From: an uncultured Pelagibacteraceae bacterium
Lineage (GTDB): Bacteria > Pseudomonadota > Alphaproteobacteria > Pelagibacterales > Pelagibacteraceae
Reading direction: 5' to 3'
NCBI GenBank assembly: GCA_902600485.1
Contig: CACKJD010000001.1
Location: forward strand, 1-64,000
Length of the DNA stretch: 64,000 nt
Both the position numbers and the translations under genes were made by a program. Positions 7,836 through 14,396 of this stretch are shown piece after piece (positions within the stretch are counted from its first letter, which is position 1; the number at the start of each line of letters is the position of its first letter). The notes below the pieces were generated by a model. That model did no database searches and was not told where the DNA came from. It saw nothing but the letters and a program-made list of their open reading frames with translations.

Positions 7836-8462
7836 ATGGAACAATCACTATTTCTTGAGCAATCTTTAATTCTTCTGCAAATAATATTCATTGATATTAT
7901 TTTGGCTGCAGATAACGCAATAATAATTGGATTAATAGCTGCTAACTTTGTTCCAAAACACAGAAGACAAATTATACTTTGGGGTGTAGCAGGTGCATTA
8001 ATTTTTAAAGTTATTTTTGCAATTTTTGCAACTTACTTGTTTAAGTTTTATTTTATAAAAATTTTAGGTGGGCTACTATTAATTTGGATAGTTTATGATT
8101 TAAGAAAAGACTTATTTGAAATCAAGAAAGTAAAATCACCAACAAAAGTTTCTAAGGAGCCCTCATACATACAAAGTGTTTATAAAGTTTTATTCGCAGA
8201 TATAACAATCAGTTTTGATAATGTTATTGGTGTTGTTGGGGCTTCCAAAGGTTATTTTGGTTTTATGATTTTTGGTTTAGTTTTATCAGTTATTTTGACC
8301 GGAGCTCTCGCAACTTATCTTGCAAACTATATTCAAAAACATTTATGGATTGCTTATGTGGGTTTAGCATTTATTTTACTTGTTGCTATTCAATTAATCA
8401 TAGGTGGATTAGTGGATTTAGAAATTTTACGAGTGAATGAGGAATTTAAGAAATATTTTTAA
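7836..8462 (+). CDS. TerC family integral membrane protein (YjbE-like)
   Basis: This is a multi-spanning membrane protein of the TerC family, members of which are linked to metal ion (notably Mn) export or metallation of exported proteins. Two inverted family signatures are visible: 'IDIILAADNAIIIGLIAA' (residues ~18-35) and 'ADITISFDNVIGVVGASKGYFG' (~127-148). Each has an acidic residue followed by N, placed in membrane helices and likely forming the ion path. About seven hydrophobic segments can be counted. The length of 208 aa matches the short YjbE-type subgroup. It is divergent from dctP and lies 9 bp upstream of the gamma-glutamylcyclotransferase-like gene, so the two may be co-transcribed. 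Confidence 0.85.
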   Translation: MEQSLFLEQSLILLQIIFIDIILAADNAIIIGLIAANFVPKHRRQIILWGVAGALIFKVIFAIFATYLFKFYFIKILGGLLLIWIVYDLRKDLFEIKKVKSPTKVSKEPSYIQSVYKVLFADITISFDNVIGVVGASKGYFGFMIFGLVLSVILTGALATYLANYIQKHLWIAYVGLAFILLVAIQLIIGGLVDLEILRVNEEFKKYF

Positions 8463-8471
8463 ATATTAAGT

Positions 8472-9164
8472 ATGAAAAAATTATTTTTAATTATAGTATT
8501 AATTTTTTCAACACAGTTAGCACAAAGTCAGGAATGTAACTTAAATCCAGAACGAGGCAGTAAAAATTATATTATTGGTTATGGATCCTTAATGGATAAA
8601 GAGTCTAGAATTCGGACAAATAAATCAGCTTTTGTTGTAAAACCTATTTTAATTAAAGGTTTTGAAAGAACTTGGGGCCTTCGTGGGGGAATGTACAAAA
8701 TTACTTTTTTAACAATCATTAAAAAAGAAGACTCAGCTGTTAATGCAGTTTATTACCCAGTTTCAATAAATGACTTGAATAAGACAGATAAAAGAGAGAG
8801 TGGCTATTGTAGAGTAAAAGTTGACGGTAAAGACTTAAGTTTCTATGGAAAAAAAATTAAAACTAAAAATAAAAACTTTTGGGTTTATGCAGCTAATCCT
8901 GGGAAAATAAAAAAACCAACTAACAGTCATCCAATTGTTCAATCATATGTAGATTTATTTATAGGTGGTTGTTTTCAGATTAAGGAGAGATATAAAATTA
9001 ATGAATTTCCAAAACAATGTGTAGAAACAACTACTGAATGGTCAAAGCATTGGGTAAATGATAGAGTACATGCTAGAAGGCCGTTCCTAGTGCCAAATTT
9101 TTATAAAATAGATAAACTTTTATCAAATTACTTTGACTACTATTTAGAAAATAAATACCAATAA
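8472..9164 (+). CDS. exported gamma-glutamylcyclotransferase-like protein
   Basis: This is a member of the GGCT/ChaC/AIG2-like fold, whose enzymes cleave gamma-glutamyl compounds and release 5-oxoproline. After a signal peptide (residues ~1-20, MKKLFLIIVLIFSTQLAQS) the mature part shows the family's substrate loop 'YIIGYGSLMDKESR' (YGSL motif). 'DLNKTDKRESGYCRVKV' fits the conserved (L)D..E.GY.R region containing the catalytic Glu. Several Cys (ECN, GGCFQ, KQCVE) fit an oxidising periplasm. GGCT enzymes are usually cytoplasmic, so the export signal is odd. Together with pxpABC and a TRAP importer nearby, a periplasmic source of 5-oxoproline is suggested. The exact substrate is unknown. Confidence 0.75.
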   Translation: MKKLFLIIVLIFSTQLAQSQECNLNPERGSKNYIIGYGSLMDKESRIRTNKSAFVVKPILIKGFERTWGLRGGMYKITFLTIIKKEDSAVNAVYYPVSINDLNKTDKRESGYCRVKVDGKDLSFYGKKIKTKNKNFWVYAANPGKIKKPTNSHPIVQSYVDLFIGGCFQIKERYKINEFPKQCVETTTEWSKHWVNDRVHARRPFLVPNFYKIDKLLSNYFDYYLENKYQ

Positions 9165-9800
9165 TCACATTTTATACTCAAAATTTTGAGTGGTTTCATT
9201 AACTCCAATCTCTATGGCGCCGTTACTTAAATGAAATTTCCTAGCCATATCAGTAAGCGGTGATAGTGTTACTAATCTATTTAAATGATTTGTTTTTTTT
9301 ATTTTTTTAAAAACTTCTTTCACAATTAATCTTCCGCCACCTTTTTTTTTTGACCAAACAGTATATGCAATAGCAATTTGACCAACTTTAAAATCTCTAT
9401 TGATACTCTGAAGATAAGCGTCTTTACTCATCATATCTAGCTCTTCTACAGTTTTCGGGATACTATTTGTAAACGCAAAACACATTACTGCATGTATTTC
9501 ATCTTGATACTTAACACCATATATTTTTCTTCCAAAACTTGTTCTAAAATCATTATCTAATTCTGGTCTTACTGGATCCTCACTAGTATTACAGTTCGGC
9601 AACTCAACAATTTCAGCACCTTTAACCCAGTCAAAAAAATTTTTTACAGATTTTCCAATATCAATTTTTTTACCTTTAATGGAAGTATTAAATTTTTTAG
9701 ATATTAAATCCTTTTTTTTTGTAATTGAGCGTTTGAATATTTTGCTTTTTCTTTTTAGAGCGACTTTTATTTTTCTTTTTAATGGTTTTTTTTCGGTCAT
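9165..9800 (-). CDS. GNAT-acetyltransferase-like protein with basic N-terminal tail
   Basis: Function is uncertain. Residues 1-60 are extremely Lys/Arg-rich and low complexity (KKPLKRKIKVALKRKSKIFKRS...), followed by a globular region of ~150 residues. Its second half, 'KVGQIAIAYTVWSKKKGGGRLIVKEVFKKIKKTNHLNRLVTLSPLTDMARKFHLSNGA', resembles a GNAT core: a strand with acceptor groove, a Gly-rich loop where acetyl-CoA pyrophosphate would sit, a helix, then a strand and 'A.kFH..nGA'. The canonical Q/RxxGxG/A loop is replaced by KKKGGGR, so activity is not certain. The stop abuts the GGCT-like stop (convergent). The basic tail could bind RNA, DNA or membrane. Confidence 0.5.
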   Translation of the reverse strand: MTEKKPLKRKIKVALKRKSKIFKRSITKKKDLISKKFNTSIKGKKIDIGKSVKNFFDWVKGAEIVELPNCNTSEDPVRPELDNDFRTSFGRKIYGVKYQDEIHAVMCFAFTNSIPKTVEELDMMSKDAYLQSINRDFKVGQIAIAYTVWSKKKGGGRLIVKEVFKKIKKTNHLNRLVTLSPLTDMARKFHLSNGAIEIGVNETTQNFEYKM

Positions 9801-9826
9801 ATTTTAAATTTATAAACTAAATTGTA

Positions 9827-10603
9827 TTAATTAGATTGTGACTTTTTTAACCTTTTTATTATTCTATTAGATGTTTTTTCGAGTAATTTATAGAAACCGG
9901 CTTTTCGCAAATCTTTAACCGCTTGCTCATTCAAGCCACCAGGAGTTTGAGATTCTCTAACTAGTTTTTTTAGATTTTTGTTATGATTAAAAGCGTCTTC
10001 TGATAGCGCAAGGAATAGAGATGATATATATTTTTGTGCATTTTCTTTTTTTATTCCTCTCTTAATTAACCAATTTGATAACGAGTATAAGATTTCATAA
10101 AAAGGAGCCATCATAGCAGAAGTTGTCCAAAAATTTAATGACAACTTCTCATTGTTGATTTCAACTGTAGATCCTAATTTATCAAAAAACTTTTTAACCT
10201 TAATATTTGGTGGATAAATTGGTATAGGACCTTTGCATAATGCAATTGGTGGTAATGGTATGGCTCTAATAATATTTGATTTTAATCCTGTAATTTTTTT
10301 TAATTGATTTAAATTAATTGTAGAAATGAAACTAATTATCATTTTATTTTTATTGAATTTTAAACTGCTTAGAATTTTATTTCCTACAGTTGGTGTTACT
10401 GCAAGAAATACCCAGTCAGATCCATTAATAATGTCTTGATTTTTCTTAATTATTGTAATTTTTTTACTTTTAAATTTTAAAATTCTTGAAATTTTTTTAT
10501 TTCTTTCAGATACAAATATTTTTGTAACTTTTAATTTCGAATTTATTACACCTGTTACAACCGCTTTTGTTATCTGTCCCGTTCCTATAAAACCTATTTT
10601 CAT
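9827..10603 (-). CDS. proC: pyrroline-5-carboxylate reductase
   Basis: ProC catalyses NAD(P)H-dependent reduction of 1-pyrroline-5-carboxylate to L-proline in the cytoplasm. The N-terminal Rossmann motif 'KIGFIGTGQITKAVVTGV' opens the protein, followed by 'DWVFLAVTPTVGNKIL' and 'IIRAIPLPPIALCKGPIPIY', the P5CR region usually read as 'RxMPNTPa.v..G'. The C-terminal 'LVRESQTPGGLNEQAVKDLRKAGFYKLL' is the P5CR signature (TSPGGTT...L...G). The PPIA and TPGGLN variants and the shorter length (258 aa) suggest a diverged family member. It lies 18 bp downstream of the LysE-family gene on the same strand. Confidence 0.82.
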   Translation of the reverse strand: MKIGFIGTGQITKAVVTGVINSKLKVTKIFVSERNKKISRILKFKSKKITIIKKNQDIINGSDWVFLAVTPTVGNKILSSLKFNKNKMIISFISTINLNQLKKITGLKSNIIRAIPLPPIALCKGPIPIYPPNIKVKKFFDKLGSTVEINNEKLSLNFWTTSAMMAPFYEILYSLSNWLIKRGIKKENAQKYISSLFLALSEDAFNHNKNLKKLVRESQTPGGLNEQAVKDLRKAGFYKLLEKTSNRIIKRLKKSQSN

Positions 10604-10621
10604 AATAAATTAATATAGATG

Positions 10622-11236
10622 TTAATAATTTTGTGTAAATCCAATAAAAATTGCAATTAAGATCAATACACACGCCGAAATTGAGTTTATTACTCTTGGA
10701 TTTGCCTTGATCCATGTCAAAAGTTTTTTAGCTAAAATTGCATAGCCAATAAGTGAAAGAAAATCTAATACCATGTATGTAATTATAAGAATGACAAATT
10801 GGAAAATATAATTTTCATTAAAGTTTATAAACTGTGGAAAAATTAATGGAAAAAATATCCAAGCCTTTGGACTAGTTCCAGCTACAATAAATCCATCTTT
10901 AAAAAAAGATAAAAATTTTTTTGATTTTGTTGATGTCTTGTTAAAATTTGTTGGCCTAGACTTATAGATATCGTAAGAAAGATAAAATAAATAAGCTACA
11001 CCAAACCATTTTAAAACATTTAATGTTTCACTATTATTAGCAATGAAGGATCCTATAAAAAATATTACTAAAGTAGCTTGTATTAGATTTGCAGTAATAT
11101 CACCTAGTGCAATCCAAATACAATTTCTTGTTCCATAATTCATCGCATACGAAATAATTACAATTCTTGGTGTACCAGGAGTTATAAATAAAAAAAGTAT
11201 AATTTGTAAAAATAGAAAATAATCTAAGGGAAGCAT
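10622..11236 (-). CDS. LysE/RhtB family amino-acid exporter
   Basis: This inner-membrane protein has about six hydrophobic segments and is likely an exporter of amino acids or related compounds. The N-terminus 'FLFLQIILFLFITPGTPRIVIISYAMNYGTRNCIWIALGDITANLIQ' fits the family signature (..l..tPGP....i...l..G.r.g...alG...g). Later 'KWFGVAYLFYLSYDIYKSRP' and 'FKDGFIVAGTSPKAWIFFPLIFPQFI' match the LysE mid-region (kwlGaaYLlylg...; f..Gf.....NPK..lff...lPqF). The length of 204 aa is normal. It heads a lysE-proC pair and its leader may contain the long inverted repeat at 11240-11290. Confidence 0.85.
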   Translation of the reverse strand: MLPLDYFLFLQIILFLFITPGTPRIVIISYAMNYGTRNCIWIALGDITANLIQATLVIFFIGSFIANNSETLNVLKWFGVAYLFYLSYDIYKSRPTNFNKTSTKSKKFLSFFKDGFIVAGTSPKAWIFFPLIFPQFINFNENYIFQFVILIITYMVLDFLSLIGYAILAKKLLTWIKANPRVINSISACVLILIAIFIGFTQNY

Positions 11237-11239
11237 TAT

Positions 11240-11290
11240 GGGATAGTCCTAAAAAACCGGGAGCTAAAGATGGCTAGATAGGACTATCTT
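11240..11290. promoter_or_regulatory. long inverted repeat in the divergent lysE/TIGR03643 gap (structured leader or operator)
   Basis: GATAGTCCT (11242-11250) and AGGACTATC (11280-11288) are perfect inverted repeats. Flanking G·U-capable pairs extend the stem to about 11 bp around a 29-nt interior that holds a smaller AGC/GCT pairing and a CCGGGAGCTAAAGATGGCT stretch, relatively G+C-rich for this genome. On the minus strand TATTAT (just upstream, near 11295-11300) would start transcription so that the element forms the 5' leader of the LysE-family mRNA, with the stem ending 3 bp before its ATG. I cannot match it to a riboswitch class I know. Confidence 0.55.
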
Positions 11291-11353
11291 ACCTATAATA
11301 TCATAATCGGTAAAAATTGCATTAATCAATTTTTTAATATTTATTAAGAATTT

Positions 11354-11647
11354 ATGAAAAAAAGTCGCAGACCACTCACAAAGGTTAAAAATCCTGAACC
11401 CAAACTGGGCAGTAAGAGCTGGGTGATATGGGCTGCTTGGGCAGACCGAATAACTTTCGAAGACATCAAATCAAAAACAGGTTTATCAGAAGGCGATGTT
11501 ATAAAAATTATGAGAAGATCACTTAAACCTTCGTCATTTAGGCTTTGGAGAAAGAGGGCTAAAGGTCAAAGTATAAAGCACAGAAAAAAATTTGAAGAAA
11601 CAAGAAAAGAAATAAGAAGAAAAATTAAAAAAAATGATTATATATAA
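11354..11647 (+). CDS. TIGR03643-like small basic protein
   Basis: This is a 97-residue, strongly basic protein of unknown function that resembles the small family called TIGR03643, recalled from its central 'SWVIWAAWADRITFEDIKSKTGLSEGDVIKIMRRSLKPSSFRLWRKRAKG' segment. The stretch 'ITFEDIKSKTGLSEGDVIKIMRRSL' has the shape of a helix-turn-helix, and the C-terminus is a Lys/Arg-rich helix. A nucleic-acid-binding role is plausible but unproven. It is divergent from the LysE-family gene and lies 3 bp before the glutaredoxin gene, probably in the same transcript. Confidence 0.7.
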   Translation: MKKSRRPLTKVKNPEPKLGSKSWVIWAAWADRITFEDIKSKTGLSEGDVIKIMRRSLKPSSFRLWRKRAKGQSIKHRKKFEETRKEIRRKIKKNDYI

Positions 11648-11650
11648 TTA

Positions 11651-11905
11651 ATGAAAAAAATTACTATTTATACTGGTCCGGTTTGTAATTATTGCGACGC
11701 TGCAAAAAGATTATTAAAGAGAAATAATGCATCATATTCTGAAATTAATATTGCAGAAGTTGATGGAGCATTAGATGAAATGCTTAAAAAAACAAACGGT
11801 AAAAGAACTATTCCACAAATATTTTTTGATGATCAGTATATTGGTGGCTATGAAGAAATCAGAGCTTTAGAAAAAGATAATAAGCTACAAGATCTTTTAA
11901 AATAA
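11651..11905 (+). CDS. grxC: glutaredoxin 3 (GrxC-type dithiol glutaredoxin)
   Basis: This is a small cytoplasmic thiol-disulfide oxidoreductase using glutathione. At 84 aa it is exactly Grx3-sized. The active site is 'GPVCNYCDAAKRLL' (C-N-Y-C in place of the usual C-P-Y-C, both cysteines kept). The cis-Pro region 'RTIPQIFFDDQYIGGYEEIRAL' matches the glutathione-binding 'tvPqiFI.g.hiGG.ddl'. Pro-to-Asn in the active-site turn would be expected to shift redox potential. It follows the TIGR03643-like gene and converges with the small membrane protein, with stops overlapping by 9 bp. Confidence 0.92.
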   Translation: MKKITIYTGPVCNYCDAAKRLLKRNNASYSEINIAEVDGALDEMLKKTNGKRTIPQIFFDDQYIGGYEEIRALEKDNKLQDLLK

Positions 11906-12238
11906 AACGTAATAAATAATTAAAAATATAAGTGTATATTCAAAAAACCTTTTAAAATTTAATATTTGTTTTTCACTAAACTTTTGATTTATTATTTTTT
12001 TTAAGAAATAAAATCCTAAATTAACAATTATCAATCCAATAATTAATCCTATTAAAACAAATTTTATTTGGAAGTTTTTGTAACCAAAATAAATTGCGGC
12101 TAAAAAAGTAAACCAAGATACTTTGGAAATAAATATTTTAAATAAAAGACCAGCTTTTTTACTAAAAATAGATTGAGTTTTAATTATAGAATAAGACCAA
12201 ATAATCCCGATTAAAAAAGTAAGATATTTTATAATCAT
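11897..12238 (-). CDS. small integral membrane protein, unknown function
   Basis: This 113-residue protein is not recognised. It has four hydrophobic segments at about residues 4-20, 35-50, 58-80 and 92-112, with short Lys-rich loops (SKKAG, KKIINQKFSEKQ). It starts 1 bp after the msrB stop on the same strand and is probably the last gene of the dadA-EamA-HDAC-msrB unit. No catalytic motif is visible. Confidence 0.65.
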   Translation of the reverse strand: MIIKYLTFLIGIIWSYSIIKTQSIFSKKAGLLFKIFISKVSWFTFLAAIYFGYKNFQIKFVLIGLIIGLIIVNLGFYFLKKIINQKFSEKQILNFKRFFEYTLIFLIIYYVLF

Positions 12239-12239
12239 T

Positions 12240-12608
12240 CTAATTTTTAGGTTTAAATACTAAACATAAACCATTATTACAATATCTTTTACCTGTTGGT
12301 TTGGGACCATCATCAAATATATGTCCATGATGCCCGCCACAACTCTTACAATGATACTCAGTTCTTGCGTAACCAACATGGTGATCTGTCTTTGTTTCGA
12401 ATACATCAGGCAATGATTCAAAGAATGATGGCCAACCAGAACCGCTCTCATATTTTTTTTTTGATTCAAAAAGTTTTGCATCGCAATTTGCACAATGATA
12501 ATTACCTTCTCTTTTTTCAAAATTTAATTCACTAGATCCAGGTCTTTCAGTTCCCTCTTCAAATAAAATTAATTTTTGCTCAGAAGATAAATTTGGATTT
12601 TTTTTCAT
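12240..12608 (-). CDS. msrB: peptide-methionine (R)-S-oxide reductase
   Basis: MsrB reduces the R-sulfoxide of methionine in proteins. The opening 'LSSEQKLILFEEGTERPGSSE' matches the family (Lt.eQy.Vt...tErpf.g). Zinc ligands are seen as 'CANC' and 'CKSCGGHHGHIF', with 'GSGWPSF' and 'RTEYHCKSCGGHHGH' typical. The catalytic Cys lies in 'GKRYCNNGLCL', where the usual RYCxNSaSL is altered to RYCNNGLCL. I choose the start at MKKNPN (12608), because its ATG overlaps the HDAC TGA as ATGA; the ORF-track start would add five residues. The product is about 122 aa. Confidence 0.92.
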   Translation of the reverse strand: MKKNPNLSSEQKLILFEEGTERPGSSELNFEKREGNYHCANCDAKLFESKKKYESGSGWPSFFESLPDVFETKTDHHVGYARTEYHCKSCGGHHGHIFDDGPKPTGKRYCNNGLCLVFKPKN

Positions 12609-13498
12609 ATGACGGATGCACAAGTTTTATGTAATATAGCATGGAGTCTTACTAAAGTTTCAAAATCTTTGTTATAACCACCTCCTAAAACCCCACAAAT
12701 AGGAACGTTTTTTTCAAAAAAGTTGTTTATTATCATTTCGTCTCTTCTCTTTATTCCATCCTCTGAGATTTTCAATTTACCTAACCTATCATTTAAATGT
12801 ATATCAACTCCTGCAACATAAAATACAAAATCATACTTTTCTTTATTTAGTAATAAAATATTATCCTTTAGCTTTTTTAGATATTCCTCATCTTCAATAT
12901 TATCATCTAAACTTACATCTAAATCGCCCTTGTTTTTTTTTGCAGGATAATTAGATTTACAATGCATACTAAAAGTAAAAACAGATTTATCGTTTTTGAA
13001 AATATCTGAAGTTCCATTTCCTTGATGAACATCAAGATCAACTATTAAAACATTTTTTACATAGCCTTTAGATTGTAAATATCTAGTAGCAACTGCCACA
13101 TCATTAAAAACACAGTAACCTGCTCCTTCATTATAAGTTGCGTGATGGCTTCCTCCTGCTGTATTACACGCAATACGGTGATCAATAGCAAGTTTACTCG
13201 CTAAGACAGTTCCACCAGTCGCTCTAAAAGATCTATTCACCACACTATCATTTATTGGAAAACCAATTTTTTTTTGGGATTTTGTGTCTATAGTTTTTTT
13301 TTTTATACTAGCAATATACTCTAAGGAGTGTGCTCTACTCAAAGTCTCTTCAGAACAATAATCAGGTTTATAAAATCTATCCACTATTTTTTGGTTAATT
13401 AAATAATTTGCAAGTTCACCAAACTTTCTTATTGGAAACTTATTATCATCATTTATCTTTGCGACGTAATCCTGGTGGTTGACTACTGGTAATTTCAT
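12605..13498 (-). CDS. histone deacetylase family protein (zinc deacetylase, AcuC/class II-like)
   Basis: This is a metal-dependent deacetylase of the arginase/deacetylase fold; bacterial members act on acetylpolyamines, acetoin-related or acetyl-lysine substrates. Motifs: 'GGSHHATYNEGAGYCVFNDVAVA' (active-site His pair and NDxA), 'VLIVDLDVHQGNGTSDIF' (zinc ligands D..H, substrate-loop GNGT), 'VFTFSMHCKSNYP', 'FVFYVAGVDIHLNDRLGKLKIS' (second Asp ligand) and 'VCGVLGGGYN'-like Gly loop near the end. The length of 297 aa fits short bacterial HDACs. It overlaps the EamA gene by 4 bp (ATGA) and msrB likewise, so it is tightly coupled within an operon that also holds dadA. Confidence 0.9.
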   Translation of the reverse strand: MKLPVVNHQDYVAKINDDNKFPIRKFGELANYLINQKIVDRFYKPDYCSEETLSRAHSLEYIASIKKKTIDTKSQKKIGFPINDSVVNRSFRATGGTVLASKLAIDHRIACNTAGGSHHATYNEGAGYCVFNDVAVATRYLQSKGYVKNVLIVDLDVHQGNGTSDIFKNDKSVFTFSMHCKSNYPAKKNKGDLDVSLDDNIEDEEYLKKLKDNILLLNKEKYDFVFYVAGVDIHLNDRLGKLKISEDGIKRRDEMIINNFFEKNVPICGVLGGGYNKDFETLVRLHAILHKTCASVI

Positions 13499-14388
13499 TT
13501 GGCAGTTTTTTTATTAGATAAATAAATTCCTGAAAGAATAAATGAAGCTCCTATAAAATGGTATAGTTCAAATGTCTCTTGAAAAATCAAAATTGCTAGC
13601 ACTGCACTTAGTAGTGGCATTAATTGGATGAACATTGTGGCACGATTTGGCCCTACTATCTCAATACCCTTCTGCCAGCAGTAATAAGCAGCTAGCGCAG
13701 GGAACATTACAACATAAAAAAGAATTATAAAAAATGATGTATTAAAATTTGTTTCTAAACCAATTGACTTTTCATAAAAAAATTGTGGTATTAAGAATAA
13801 AATTCCAATCGATACCATCAATTGAATTAATGTAAATTGCGAAAACCTAAAACTATGCTTTTTTAGTAGTGTTGAATAAAGCGACCAACAAATAACACAA
13901 ACTAACATCCACAGGTCACCTTTATTAAAATTTAGAGCTAAAATTTTGTTTATGTCTGCATTAGAAATAATTGAGCTAATTCCAATTACAGACAACAATA
14001 ATCCAATTAGTTGAAAAACATTTGTTTTATCTACTTTCATAAACGATGAGATAATTATTGTTACTGCCGGAATGGCTGCTAAAACCAAAGCTACATTTAT
14101 TACCTGCGTGTAATTCAATGCGAAATATACAACTGAGTTAAATGTACTTATTGTCATTATTCCCATAAAACTTATTACAATCAAATTTTTTTTAATATAA
14201 TTCCAATTGTTAAAAATTTCTTTGTATGTAAATGGTATTAAAATCAACCAGACTGAAATCCATCTAAAAAAATTTAAAGTGAGTGGAGGTACTTCGTATA
14301 GATATGCAAATTTTCCTACTATAAAATTTCCAGACCAACAAAATGTAGCAAATACGAGCAAAGTATAAGCTAAGTAATTTTTTGACAA
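13495..14388 (-). CDS. DMT-superfamily transporter (EamA family)
   Basis: This inner-membrane protein of 297 aa has about ten hydrophobic segments in two EamA repeats (residues ~8-140 and ~155-290). The first repeat opens with 'VFATFCWSGNFIVGKFAYLYEVPPLTLNFFRW' (fwg.nfv..k......P..l...R), and the second with 'LWMLVCVICWSLYSTLLKKHSF'. 'VVMFPALAAYYCWQKGIEIVGPNRATMFIQLMPLLSAVLAILIFQETFELYHFIGASFILSGIYL' is the characteristic repeat end. Such proteins generally export metabolites or amino acids; the substrate here is unknown. Its 4-bp overlap with the HDAC gene and the 8-bp gap from dadA place it in one operon. Confidence 0.9.
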   Translation of the reverse strand: MSKNYLAYTLLVFATFCWSGNFIVGKFAYLYEVPPLTLNFFRWISVWLILIPFTYKEIFNNWNYIKKNLIVISFMGIMTISTFNSVVYFALNYTQVINVALVLAAIPAVTIIISSFMKVDKTNVFQLIGLLLSVIGISSIISNADINKILALNFNKGDLWMLVCVICWSLYSTLLKKHSFRFSQFTLIQLMVSIGILFLIPQFFYEKSIGLETNFNTSFFIILFYVVMFPALAAYYCWQKGIEIVGPNRATMFIQLMPLLSAVLAILIFQETFELYHFIGASFILSGIYLSNKKTAK

Positions 14389-14396
14389 ATTAATCC

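Noticed and set aside
10506-10715. 69-aa minus-strand ORF spanning the proC/lysE boundary
   Set aside because: It runs out of frame through the ends of two well-supported genes.
12260-12520. 86-aa minus-strand ORF inside msrB
   Set aside because: It overlaps msrB in another frame on the same strand, and msrB has clear zinc and catalytic motifs. The shadow has none.
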